Source of the DNA: Anaerolineales bacterium
GTDB taxonomy: Bacteria; Chloroflexota; Anaerolineae; 4572-78; J111
Assembly: GCA_015075405.1 (NCBI GenBank)
Contig: JABTUK010000006.1
Coordinates: 372,001 to 436,000 of the forward strand
Direction of reading: 5' to 3'
DNA: 64,000 nt
The notes below the pieces were generated by a model that was not told the DNA's origin, did no database searches, and saw only the letters and a program-made list of their open reading frames with translations. Shown piece by piece: positions 52,185 through 60,668 of the stretch; position 1 is the stretch's first letter, and the number at the start of each line of letters is the position of its first letter. Both the position numbers and the translations under genes were made by a program.

Positions 52185-52910
52185 CTATCTCGACAGCGGT
52201 ACGACGACCTGATCAATGCCCCAGACCGTCACTTCTTCTACGACGACATGGGGGGGCAGTTTGCAAACATCATAAACTACCTGGCCCACGTTTTCCGGCC
52301 GCAGTTTTAACTCAACCGGGGCAATACCGGAACCTTTCTGAAAACCGGTGCTCGATGCGGCCGGGATAAGGCAAATAACCCGGACGTTGAACGGCTGCAA
52401 TTCGGTGTACAAACCCTTGGTAAAGCCCAGCACGCCCCACTTAGCCGCCGCATAGACCGACCATTCCGGCCAAGCTTCTTTGGCGCAAACCGAGGCGACA
52501 TTAAGAATGGTGCCACTCTTCTGGGATTTCATCATATTAGCAAAAACCCGGCAGCCGTAAATGGTGCTGTTCAGATTCAGCTTGATGGTGTAATCAATCT
52601 TTTCAATCGGCAGTTTGGCCGTTTCCATAATAGCCACCCCGCCGCCGGCAAAATTCAGGAGGAAGTCCAGCCGGTCATATTTGCCCTTGACAAACTCGTA
52701 CACCCGGTCCCAATCCGCCGGGCTGGTCACATCCATCTGAAAATAAGCCTCGCAGCCCAGTTCTTGCTGGGTTTTCTGGAGGATCTCTTCACTTTCAATA
52801 GAGGCGATGATAACTTTAGCCCCATCTCGAGTAAACAAGCGGGCCGTCTCCTTGCCAAAGCCGCTGGTACCACCGGTAATCAGGGCCACTTTACCTTCTA
52901 AGTTTGACAT
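52185..52910 (-). CDS. Short-chain dehydrogenase/reductase
   Basis: 241 residues. VALITGGTSGFGKETARLF (8-26), NFAGGGVAIMET, and the catalytic Ser in LNVASVCAKEAWPEWSVYAAAKWG with Tyr and Lys in the YxxxK spacing. NAD(P)-dependent oxidation or reduction of a sugar alcohol or keto sugar is likely. It lies between the transporter genes and ulaE, 22 bp from the latter, in the same direction. Confidence 0.87.
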   Translation of the reverse strand: MSNLEGKVALITGGTSGFGKETARLFTRDGAKVIIASIESEEILQKTQQELGCEAYFQMDVTSPADWDRVYEFVKGKYDRLDFLLNFAGGGVAIMETAKLPIEKIDYTIKLNLNSTIYGCRVFANMMKSQKSGTILNVASVCAKEAWPEWSVYAAAKWGVLGFTKGLYTELQPFNVRVICLIPAASSTGFQKGSGIAPVELKLRPENVGQVVYDVCKLPPHVVVEEVTVWGIDQVVVPLSR

Positions 52911-52945
52911 TGCTCAATATCCTTTCTTTTAACAGCTTGAGTAAA

Positions 52946-53044
52946 TGGGGAGTAAGAAGTAGGGAGTAGGGAGTAGGGAGAAAAACATTTACTCCTCGCT
53001 TCGTGTTCTTACTTCTTACTCCTTACTTCCTACTACCTACTCCC
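52946..53044. repeat. Word hairpin, AGTAGGGAGTAGGGAG
   Basis: Left arm 52946-52981 and right arm 53007-53044 (CTTACTTCTTACTCCTTACT and on). The stop codon of the permease gene (53033-53035) lies within the right arm. Confidence 0.85.
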
Positions 53045-54109
53045 TTTTTCCCGCACCAGCAGGTGGTTAAGGGCGACGGCAACGAGAAGCACGCTGCCCA
53101 TTGCCAGGGTTTGCCAGTAGGCGGGGATGATGGTCAGCATGCCGACCGTCACGCAGATGATGATGATAGCGCCGATAATCGTCTTAGCGACCGACCCTTC
53201 GCCGCCCGAAAAGGCCGTCCCGCCTAGCAGCACGGCGATGATGCAGGCGGTTTCCATGCCATCGCCCGAAAGTGGGTCTCCCAGGGACATGTAGCTGGCC
53301 CGCGCTATGCCGGCCAGCGCAGCGAAAAATCCCACGATGATATAGAGGAGCCACACGATCATGACCGCATTGATGCCCGACAGCGCCGCCGCGGTAGGGT
53401 TGCCGCCGATGGCCGCGGCATATTTGCCCAGAATCGTCTTCCTCTGAACGATGACCAGCACGACGATCACGAACACCGCCACGTAGAAGGCCAGGGGCAG
53501 CCCAAACAAAACATCTTTGCGGGCGTAATCATTGATCCAGGCCGGCATCGGTCTCTCGGCGCTCCCCTTGATGGCCGACAGCCCATCCGGCACAATCAGC
53601 AGCGCAATGCCCTTAAAAAGGCTCAAGGTGACCAGCGTGGCGATCACAGGGGTAATCCGCAGCTTCATAACCAGGAACCCGTTGAGGGCTCCCATCACAA
53701 TCCCCACGATCAGGGTGACGACGAGCGCGGGCAGAAAGCTGAACCCGTTCAGGATCATCAGGGCGAAAACTACGGCGCTCAGGCTCATAGCGCTGCCCAC
53801 AGACAGGTCAATGTAACCCGAGATCATCAGCAGGGTGAAGGCGCCGCTCACGGTTATGATGGGTACGGCGCTGCGCAGCAGGTTGATGATACTGTCGGGA
53901 CTGAGGAAGTGCCCGCGCTCGAACATGGCAACCTGGTCCAGCTTGGCCACGCTGAAGACGAGCACAACCAGCGCCAGCACAACGTAGATGTAGAACTGCT
54001 TGATATACATTCGCATCGCCGCCGACCGATCCAGCGGTAGTGGGAGTGGCTCTGACTTCACGTTCTTCACGTTAATGTGTTCCTCTGATGAAACAATGAT
54101 TTGGTTCAT
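53033..54109 (-). CDS. Sugar ABC transporter permease 2 (CUT2)
   Basis: 358 residues, about nine hydrophobic helices. SGYIDLSVGSAMSLSAVVFA and GIARASYMSLGDPLSGDGME...LLGGTAFSGGEGSVAKTIIGA are the conserved loops of RbsC-like permeases. The second of two permeases in this transporter, which implies a heterodimeric channel as in LsrCD or YtfT-YjfF. Final residues are encoded by a word hairpin. Confidence 0.87.
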   Translation of the reverse strand: MNQIIVSSEEHINVKNVKSEPLPLPLDRSAAMRMYIKQFYIYVVLALVVLVFSVAKLDQVAMFERGHFLSPDSIINLLRSAVPIITVSGAFTLLMISGYIDLSVGSAMSLSAVVFALMILNGFSFLPALVVTLIVGIVMGALNGFLVMKLRITPVIATLVTLSLFKGIALLIVPDGLSAIKGSAERPMPAWINDYARKDVLFGLPLAFYVAVFVIVVLVIVQRKTILGKYAAAIGGNPTAAALSGINAVMIVWLLYIIVGFFAALAGIARASYMSLGDPLSGDGMETACIIAVLLGGTAFSGGEGSVAKTIIGAIIIICVTVGMLTIIPAYWQTLAMGSVLLVAVALNHLLVREKGSR

Positions 54110-54120
54110 GCGGCTACTCC

Positions 54121-55146
54121 TTAGCCCTTCCTTCTGCCCAGGGCATAACTTTGCGCCAGAATTGCGACGAAGACAGCGATGGCCTTAAGCGTGAATTGCC
54201 AGTCAGGCGACAGTAGCAACCCGGTGGCCGCCGACGTTACGACGGACAGAATAAGAGCGCCGGCGAACATTCCCAGCACCGAGCCAAACCCGCCCGCGAT
54301 GCTGACCCCACCCAGGAGGGAGACGACCAGCGCGTCGAACTCATAACCCATCGCCCGGCTCGATACCCCGGCCTTGAACTCCGACGCCAGGAGAATTCCC
54401 GTGATGCCGGCCAGCAGGGAGCTGAAGATGAACAGCGCGGTCAGGTGCCGGTCCACGTTGATGCCCGACAGCCGGGCCGCCTGGGCATTGGCCCCGATGA
54501 GGTAGGTGCGCCTTCCCCACACCGTCCTCCTCTCAAAGATGAACGCGACGAGAAGCAGGACGATCATGACCAACACCGAAATCTTGATAAACGTGCCCGG
54601 GATGGCCATATTGCCCACCAGGCCGAACACATCGGGCAGACTGGTATTTCGCTGGGCCCCCTGGGTAATGACCTGGGCAATACCGCGGGCGAACATCATA
54701 GTGCCCAGCGTGACGATGATGGAGGGCACTTTCAGCCGCACCACGAAGAAGGCATTGATCGCGCCAATCCCCATAGCCCCAACCAGGGCCAAGACGACTG
54801 CGACGCCGTAAGGCAGCCCCAGCCCGTTGGCCAGCACGTTATCCGAAACATTGGCCGCCTGGCAGAAATAAACCGACAGCACGCCGGTCAGGGCGATGAC
54901 GCCGCCTACCGATAGGTCAAAGTTGCCGGTAATCAACAGGAACGTAACGCCGATGCCGATGATGACGATGAACCAGTTATTGGTAACCAGGTTCAGCATG
55001 TTCTGGGGGAGATAGAAATTCGGCACAAACGCGGCGGCGATGCCGAACAGAACGAGGAGCACGCCGACCATCAACAGGGTAATGAACGACTCGTTGCTCA
55101 TCTTGCCGCCGAGCGACGGCTTCAGCACTGCTTGCTTGGTTTCCAT
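54121..55146 (-). CDS. Sugar ABC transporter permease 1 (CUT2)
   Basis: 341 residues. TGNFDLSVGGVIALTGVLSV, GINVDRHLTALFIFSSLLAG and the C-terminal GGVSIAGGFGSVLGMFAGAL identify a CUT2 permease. Two bp after the ATPase gene stop and 11 bp before the second permease gene. Confidence 0.87.
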   Translation of the reverse strand: METKQAVLKPSLGGKMSNESFITLLMVGVLLVLFGIAAAFVPNFYLPQNMLNLVTNNWFIVIIGIGVTFLLITGNFDLSVGGVIALTGVLSVYFCQAANVSDNVLANGLGLPYGVAVVLALVGAMGIGAINAFFVVRLKVPSIIVTLGTMMFARGIAQVITQGAQRNTSLPDVFGLVGNMAIPGTFIKISVLVMIVLLLVAFIFERRTVWGRRTYLIGANAQAARLSGINVDRHLTALFIFSSLLAGITGILLASEFKAGVSSRAMGYEFDALVVSLLGGVSIAGGFGSVLGMFAGALILSVVTSAATGLLLSPDWQFTLKAIAVFVAILAQSYALGRRKG

Positions 55147-55148
55147 AG

Positions 55149-56645
55149 CTATACTCCCTGTCCGCCCGTGACAATATGGATGATCTTCTCGCTGTCAACG
55201 TCGGCGCCGTTTTGCATGGCGGCCTTCAGGCTCCCGTCAAACAGGAGGTAGATGGTATCGCAGATGTTCATGATCTCGGGCAGTTCCGAGGAGAAGATCA
55301 TGATGGATTTTCCCTCTTTGGAGAGCTGGCGAATGATGCCGTAAATTTCGCTCTTGGCCCCCACATCAATACCACGCGTCGGCTCGTCGAGCATGAGCAG
55401 ATCGGCGTCCGCGAACAGGCATTTTGATAAAACCACCTTTTGCTGGTTGCCCCCGGACAGCTTGGAGGCTTCCTTTTCGGTGCTGTCGGTGGCGATCTTT
55501 AGCTTGTCAATGTATTCGACCGTAACATTTCGTTCCGCCGACGAATTGATGAATCCGCGGCGGGATATTTTTTCCATGTTCATAACGGGCACGTTGCCCC
55601 GGATAGTCAAAATGGTGAACAACCCCTGGGACCTTCTTTCCTCGGGCACCAGGGCGATGCCCGCCGCTATGGCCTTATCAGGAGCGGCTTGGAGCTTCTT
55701 GCCCTTGAAGAGAATCTGGCCTGTGTAAGGGTCTGCGCCGTAGATGGCGCGGGCGAGTTCGGTCTTACCGGCTCCTACCAGGCCGTAGAACCCCACAATT
55801 TCCCCGGCATGCACGTCGAATGAAATGTCCTTTAGCTTGTGATTGGAGAGGTTGCGAACCTGCAGGACAACATCCTGGCTGGCATCCTCTTTGGGGGTGT
55901 ACTGCTCAAAGACCGTCTTGCCGATCATCATCTTGATCAGCTCAGCCCGGTCCTTAACTTCCGACATAGGTTTCGTATCTATGTGCCGGCCATCCCGCAA
56001 AACCGTCACATAGTCGCCAATCTCAAAGATTTCGTCGAGCCGGTGGGAGATGTAGATGACGGTAACGTTCTGCTCACGCAAGCGCTGGATGATGGCGAAC
56101 AATCGTTCAATTTCGCTCTCAGAAATTGCCGCCGTCGGCTCATCCATGATGATAATGTCCGACTCGGTGGCAACCGCCTTGGCGATCTCCACAATCTGCT
56201 TCTTCGCCACGCTCAGAGTCGAGACCGGCTGGCGGGGGTGGATGGACGGCTCGATGCTGTTCATCACGCTGACCATCTTGTTGATCTTGTCCGTCTTTCT
56301 CAGGAACCCGAACGTCATATCCTCCATCCCTAAAGTGAGGTTCTCCGCGACGGTGAGCTGGTCTACCACGTTGAGTTCCTGGAACAGGGTGCTGATCCCT
56401 TTTTGGCGCGCCTCACGGGGGTTGTGTGGGCTGTACTCTTCCCCATTTAGCAGAATCCTGCCGCTTGTTCGCGTATACGCGCCGGTCAGGATCTTGATCA
56501 GGGTGGATTTCCCCGCCCCGTTTTCCCCAACCAGGCAGTGAACAGTGTTCCGCTTGATGTCGAAACTGACATTGTTGACCGCCCGCACGCCGGGGAAGTC
56601 CTTCACCAGATCCCTGATTTCCAATACATTCTCGGTCAGTTCCAT
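55149..56645 (-). CDS. Sugar ABC transporter ATPase, two fused domains (RbsA/MglA type)
   Basis: 498 residues. First ATPase domain: Walker A GENGAGKST (about 38-46), Walker B IIIMDEPTAAI. Second: degenerate Walker A GLVGAGKTELARAIYG (about 290), signature LSGGNQQKVVLSKCL, Walker B LLMLDEPTRGID. Energises the two permeases that follow. Confidence 0.92.
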   Translation of the reverse strand: MELTENVLEIRDLVKDFPGVRAVNNVSFDIKRNTVHCLVGENGAGKSTLIKILTGAYTRTSGRILLNGEEYSPHNPREARQKGISTLFQELNVVDQLTVAENLTLGMEDMTFGFLRKTDKINKMVSVMNSIEPSIHPRQPVSTLSVAKKQIVEIAKAVATESDIIIMDEPTAAISESEIERLFAIIQRLREQNVTVIYISHRLDEIFEIGDYVTVLRDGRHIDTKPMSEVKDRAELIKMMIGKTVFEQYTPKEDASQDVVLQVRNLSNHKLKDISFDVHAGEIVGFYGLVGAGKTELARAIYGADPYTGQILFKGKKLQAAPDKAIAAGIALVPEERRSQGLFTILTIRGNVPVMNMEKISRRGFINSSAERNVTVEYIDKLKIATDSTEKEASKLSGGNQQKVVLSKCLFADADLLMLDEPTRGIDVGAKSEIYGIIRQLSKEGKSIMIFSSELPEIMNICDTIYLLFDGSLKAAMQNGADVDSEKIIHIVTGGQGV

Positions 56646-56729
56646 GCCTTAGCTCCTTGGTTCGGATGGGGAGGGGGCGGAAGCCCCCTCCCTCGCGGAT
56701 TCTATGATTAGGATCCCTTTTCGATCAGC

Positions 56730-57899
56730 TTACTCGAGGCTGGCCTGGATATTGGTGCCGAATTGGGTGTTGAGCCACTCCACGGCCTCGGCTTCGGGCA
56801 TGGTCCAGTAGGAGATGTTGTAAGCCTTGTAGAAGAACTCCTTGGCCGGTTGCGAGGTCCGGGCCACCTTGCCGGAGGCCACGTCCATGATCAGGTCAAT
56901 CCGGCCGCGAGCAGTTTCAACCGGCGGCAAGCCCATCGAGAGCTTGAGCGAACTGTTGGGGTCGTAGACCTGCTTCATTTCGACTTCGTCAAAGTCCACG
57001 CTGGCGACGATCTCCGTCAGCGGCTTGCCGTTGTCCATCTTGCCCCGTCCGGCCTGGACCAGAGCCGCCATCGTGCCGACGGTCAGGTTGGAGGCTTCGG
57101 AGTAGATCAGGTTGACTTCAGGATGTTGGGTCACCAGGTCGAGGATGATCTGCTTGGCCGTGTCAGGACCCTTGCTGGCATCCAGACAGCCCAGGTCGGT
57201 CGCTTCGGGATCCACCGAGAGGACACCCTTGACAAAGGGATCGGTTCGACCCGATTTGACTTCGGTGTGGTTGGGCCAGCCCAACTGGGCCATCACAATC
57301 GGCTTGTCGGGATGAGCTTCCTTCCACTGCGTTGCCATCTCCACGCCCATCTCGAAGGAGATGCCGGCTTCGTCGCTGCGGGCGGTGGGAATACCGGTGT
57401 CGGCCAGCGGGCTGAAGAAGGAGGTCATGATGATGCCTTTATCCAGCGCATCGAGCACGCCCGGTTTGGCCGCTTCGGCGTCCCAAATGTGCAGGGTGGC
57501 GGCGTCCATGCCCTGTGATATCACCTGGTCAACATTCGCCGTCATCACCGCCGAATCGGATTTGCCGTCGAAGGCGAAGACCTCAGCGCCGTACTTCTCC
57601 ATAGCGTACTTCTTGGCCTCGGTGAACTGGGCCTGGTGGAACACATTGGACAGGTCCGACACGAAGAAGGCGATCTTCTTGGGCATCGGGCCGGCTTCCG
57701 CCGCCGGAGCTTCCGCCGCCGGGGCTTCCGCCGCCGGAGCTTCCGCCGCCGGGGCTTCTGCCGCCGGAGCTTCTGCTGCCGGCTTTTCTGCCGCCGGAGC
57801 TTGGGCTGGTGGCTCAGCCGGCGCAGCAGGGCTGCAGGCGATTAAAACGAGGCTGGTAAGCACCAGCACGGTCAATAGAGCGAATAGATTCTTTTTCAT
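56730..57899 (-). CDS. Sugar ABC transporter lipoprotein binding subunit
   Basis: 389 residues. Lipobox LIAC (Cys about residue 22), then a flexible linker made of seven near-identical EAPAA repeats (about 38-72), then a type I binding fold (KKIAFFVSDLSNVFHQAQFTEAKKYA, DQVISQGMDAATLHIWDAEAAKPGVLDAL). The membrane-tethered protein captures a sugar or sugar acid for the 55149/54121/53033 transporter. The long repeat linker is a tandem DNA repeat. Confidence 0.87.
   Translation of the reverse strand: MKKNLFALLTVLVLTSLVLIACSPAAPAEPPAQAPAAEKPAAEAPAAEAPAAEAPAAEAPAAEAPAAEAGPMPKKIAFFVSDLSNVFHQAQFTEAKKYAMEKYGAEVFAFDGKSDSAVMTANVDQVISQGMDAATLHIWDAEAAKPGVLDALDKGIIMTSFFSPLADTGIPTARSDEAGISFEMGVEMATQWKEAHPDKPIVMAQLGWPNHTEVKSGRTDPFVKGVLSVDPEATDLGCLDASKGPDTAKQIILDLVTQHPEVNLIYSEASNLTVGTMAALVQAGRGKMDNGKPLTEIVASVDFDEVEMKQVYDPNSSLKLSMGLPPVETARGRIDLIMDVASGKVARTSQPAKEFFYKAYNISYWTMPEAEAVEWLNTQFGTNIQASLE
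57700..57800. repeat. 15-bp tandem repeat in the binding-protein linker
   Basis: About seven copies of GCCGCCGGAGCTTCC with few changes, each encoding EAPAA on the minus strand. Slippage would lengthen or shorten the linker in frame. Confidence 0.85.
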
Positions 57900-58063
57900 C
57901 TTAACTTCCTCTTTTTTCTAAATATGTGTAACGCTTTTTTGTCTGGGGTCTGTCCAATTTTAGATATATCCTGTAGAGATGAAGGTTATTTGTCCCTACG
58001 CCTAAAATCTGGGACACACCCTTTCGTCCGGGCACATTTGAACGCATATTTGATATGTCTTCT

Positions 58064-58600
58064 CTATGCTACCTCCTTTAGTTCACCGCCAAAAGCGCAG
58101 CGGGTAACGTTCTGGACTGGCAAGCGGATTTCACACTCGATCTTGCCGCTGGGCTCATAGCGTGTTACTTTCCAGCCACTCCGGTGAACATTCCAAACAA
58201 AACCTTCACTATCAACAGTGATCCCAGCGGGATAACCGGCTTCCCCAGTCACCAACGCAAAAATCCGGCGATTTTCAACTGCTCCGGTCGCCGGGTCGTG
58301 GTCATACGTTAAGATTTTGCCGGGGAACATGTCAACAAAACAGAGGGTTTTACCGGAGGGGCTAAAGCCCAGCTCGTTTGAGGTGGCAAAGCCGGTATCG
58401 AGCTGGTGGACCGAACTATCCGGGTCCAGGCGGAAGAGGGAACTGTCAGGGGCGTAGAAATCGGCTTTATTGATGGCGCCGGCCCAAAAGCGGCCCTGGC
58501 GATCAACCACACCATCATTAAAACGGATGTTGGACCGTCCGGTGACCGGATCGGTGATGAATTCATTTTGTACGGTTAAAACGTGTTCTACATTGCTCAC
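58064..58600 (-). pseudogene. SMP-30/gluconolactonase fragment
   Basis: 178 residues from GTG 58600 behind AAAGGGGAT. NIRFNDGVVDRQGRFWAGAI, TSNELGFSPSGKTLCFVD, GYPAGITVDSEGFVWNVHRSG are central SMP-30 blades, but about 90 residues at the N-terminus (with the first metal ligand) and about 50 at the C-terminus, after CAFGGE, are missing compared with the usual 290-300. It has a ribosome site, so may still be translated. Probably a decayed third lactonase of the block. Confidence 0.75.
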
Positions 58601-58671
58601 GGTGTGATCCCCTTTGTTCACTGTCCGCGCCCTGACTCCTCCCTTTGGAGAGGAGAAGTTGGAGGTGAGAG

Positions 58672-59523
58672 TTATACTTTGATTTGGCTTACCAATTTGT
58701 GGAGTTCAGACTCTTCGATCGAATAACTGTGCTCCGGGGTAGGATAAGCGCCGAGTTCAACTTCCTGGCGAAAATTCGTTAGGGCAGTAATGATGGCCTG
58801 ACCGATGTCGGCGTAAACTTTAAGAAACCGGGGAGTGACCTCTTTGAACAGCCCTAACATATCTTGCGTCACCAGGGCCTGACCGTCGCAGGCAATGCCG
58901 GAGCCGATACTGATGGTTGGGATGTCGAGGCTGCGGGTGATGATTTCGGCCAGGCGGGTGGGCAGGCACTCCAAGACCAGGGCAAAAACGCCGCTGTTAG
59001 CCATTTCCGTGGCATCTTCAATCATCTCCCAGGCGGAGAGAGCATCTCGACCCGGTAATTTGACCCGCCCGGAGGAGACAATCTTTTGCTTGGTCACGCC
59101 GATATGGCCCATCACCGGAATACCGGCGCTCACAATCGCCCGGATCAACTGGCCTGATTGGCGGGTTCCTTCCAGGTGAACGCCATCCGCGCCGCCTTCC
59201 TTCATTAAACGAGTGGCGGTGTGTTGAGCCTCGGCGATGCTGTTATACGAGCCAAAAGGCAGGGTCGTGACGACCATGCTGCGGGTAACGCCATTACGCA
59301 CCGCCCGAGTGTGATAAATCATCTCGTCCACCGTCACCGAGACGGCCTCGGTCCGGCCGTTGCCTACCGTGCCGACCGCATCGCTGACCAGCACAATATC
59401 AACTCCAGCCTGGTCAATAAACGAAGCCATCGGGAAATCATAGGCCGTTAGCATAGTGATCTTCTGGCCTTTTTGTTTTTTGGTTTTAAGCCGGCTGGTC
59501 GTTACTTTAGGCTGTGTGCTCAC
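58672..59523 (-). CDS. PanB-like (ketopantoate hydroxymethyltransferase) protein with altered active site
   Basis: 283 residues. KITMLTAYDFPMASFIDQAG, IVLVSDAVGT, AFALVLECLP-like FALVLECLPTRLAE and IGSGIACDGQALVTQDMLGL follow PanB. D48 and E118 match the metal ligands D45 and E114, and E185 the base E181 of the E. coli enzyme. However the D84 position is Thr (VVTTLPFGSY instead of ADLPF) and K112 is His (VHLEG), so metal and substrate binding must differ. It lies 105 bp behind a shell-protein gene in the same direction. Probably a neofunctionalised aldolase-type enzyme of the microcompartment, not pantothenate synthesis. Confidence 0.75.
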   Translation of the reverse strand: MSTQPKVTTSRLKTKKQKGQKITMLTAYDFPMASFIDQAGVDIVLVSDAVGTVGNGRTEAVSVTVDEMIYHTRAVRNGVTRSMVVTTLPFGSYNSIAEAQHTATRLMKEGGADGVHLEGTRQSGQLIRAIVSAGIPVMGHIGVTKQKIVSSGRVKLPGRDALSAWEMIEDATEMANSGVFALVLECLPTRLAEIITRSLDIPTISIGSGIACDGQALVTQDMLGLFKEVTPRFLKVYADIGQAIITALTNFRQEVELGAYPTPEHSYSIEESELHKLVSQIKV

Positions 59524-59543
59524 AGTGAAATTCCTATTCTAAG

Positions 59544-59625
59544 GTAGGGGCACGGCCCTTCCCCCAAGGGGAGGCGAAGCGCTCTGCGCCTACCCTATGG
59601 GGCGACCGCAAGGGTACGCCCCTAC
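59544..59625. repeat. GTAGGGGC-ended inverted-repeat element (copy 2)
   Basis: 82 bp with ends GTAGGGGCACGGCCCTTCCC and, reverse complement on the right, GTAGGGGCGTACCCTTGCGG. It sits between the PanB-like gene and the second BMC-H gene, ending 3 bp from the latter's stop. Confidence 0.8.
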
Positions 59626-59628
59626 AAA

Positions 59629-59958
59629 TTATTCTAAAGGTTCTGGCAAAAGCTCTTCCAGGCCAAGATGCGGGCTGGGCAGAATTCGCACCGAGACCAC
59701 TTCTCCCAGCCGCCCAGCCGCTTTGGCCCCGGCCTCAAGAGCCGTCCGCACCGCGCCGACATCGGCCCGGATCATGACCGTCATATAACCGCCGCCAATG
59801 GCCCGCCGGTTGAGCAAGGTTACATTGGCCGCTTTGGCCATCGCATCGGCCGCTTCAATACAGGCGACCAGCCCTTTGGTTTCAATCATGCCCAAGGCTC
59901 TCATTCCGGGATCAAGCTCCGGGGCCTGGGTTGCTGTCTTTTCACTTGCTTGTGCCAT
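59629..59958 (-). CDS. BMC-H shell protein 2
   Basis: 109 residues. An N-terminal tail of about 17 residues precedes a single BMC domain: ALGMIETKGLVACIEAADAMAKAANVTLL (about 21-49), AIGGGYMTVMIRADVGAVRTAL, and the C-terminal SVRILPSPHLGLEELLP. It forms hexameric tiles with a central pore; the pore segment after IGGGY is of PduA type. Encoded 3 bp behind the vertex protein. Confidence 0.9.
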   Translation of the reverse strand: MAQASEKTATQAPELDPGMRALGMIETKGLVACIEAADAMAKAANVTLLNRRAIGGGYMTVMIRADVGAVRTALEAGAKAAGRLGEVVSVRILPSPHLGLEELLPEPLE

Positions 59959-59961
59959 GTT

Positions 59962-60252
59962 CTATTCCTTCCTGAAATCAATGACGCCTTCAACTTGAAG
60001 GGAGTCTAAAATTCCGACGATAGCCGCGTCGGCCGGGGATGAATTTTGCCCGGTAGCGATGCGGGCCGAACTTCCCTGGCTGACAATCACCCACTCACCC
60101 TCGCCTGCCCCCACCAGGTCAACGGCTAAAAAGGGGCTGCCGGTCAGGTTTCCCTGGGTATCGGTGGCTCCAACGAGCAGCAGCTTGGTGGTTCGTAACA
60201 GGTCGTGTTTCAAAGTGGCGACGGCTGAACCTAAAACCCTGGCGATAATCAT
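59962..60252 (-). CDS. BMC-P vertex protein (EutN/CcmL family)
   Basis: 96 residues. IIARVLGSAVATLKHDLLRTTKLLLV (2-27), FLAVDLVGAGEGEWVIVSQGSSAR (about 41-64) and DAAIVGILDSLQV are the pentamer fold. It closes the twelve vertices of the shell. With two BMC-H and one BMC-T gene this operon encodes a complete minimal shell. Confidence 0.92.
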   Translation of the reverse strand: MIIARVLGSAVATLKHDLLRTTKLLLVGATDTQGNLTGSPFLAVDLVGAGEGEWVIVSQGSSARIATGQNSSPADAAIVGILDSLQVEGVIDFRKE

Positions 60253-60265
60253 AACTGTTTCTCCT

Positions 60266-60649
60266 TTAACTGCCTCCGCCTTTGTTATTGCCGAGCCGCT
60301 TCACCAGGCCGACCAATTGGTCAACTACGGTACCCGAGCTGCCGCCGGCCGCGCTGTTTTGCGAAGAGGGGGGAGCGGCGCTGGCAGGTGGATTGGTCAG
60401 TGGCGCATGCTGGCAGCCTTTGGGCTTGCTGCCCGGTCGAAAGGGCGCGGGGCGAGACAGGCTGGACGCGACCGGCGCAGAAGCTGAGGCGGCTCCTGCC
60501 GGCTGGGATTTGTAAACGATTTTGATGCCTAACTGCTGCGCCACGTGCCTGGCCATGTCGGTTAGCACGGTGTTCTGGTCAATCACCAGTTCTTTTCTAC
60601 CCTGGGCGGCCAGGTCCTCGATCTCTTGTGCGGAGCAAAAAGTTTTCAC
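60266..60649 (-). CDS. Microcompartment-associated protein with putative encapsulation peptide
   Basis: 127 residues from GTG 60649 behind GGGAGAG. The first 45 residues (CSAQEIEDLAAQGRKELVID then QNTVLTDMARHVAQQLGIKIV) match the short helical module seen at the start of EutQ/EutT-like and other BMC-locus proteins. Then comes a disordered linker of about 55 residues rich in Ala, Ser, Pro. The last 22 residues (about 106-127) contain VVDQLVGLVKRLG, an amphipathic helix with the hydrophobic pattern of encapsulation peptides. It could be a cargo adaptor rather than an enzyme. No catalytic residues seen. Confidence 0.65.
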   Translation of the reverse strand: MKTFCSAQEIEDLAAQGRKELVIDQNTVLTDMARHVAQQLGIKIVYKSQPAGAASASAPVASSLSRPAPFRPGSKPKGCQHAPLTNPPASAAPPSSQNSAAGGSSGTVVDQLVGLVKRLGNNKGGGS

Positions 60650-60668
60650 GGCGCTCTCCCTGGGGCTA

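Noticed and set aside
57361..57921. Plus-strand frame with Gly/Ala/Ser repeats
   Set aside because: Antisense to the EAPAA linker and binding domain of the sugar-binding lipoprotein.
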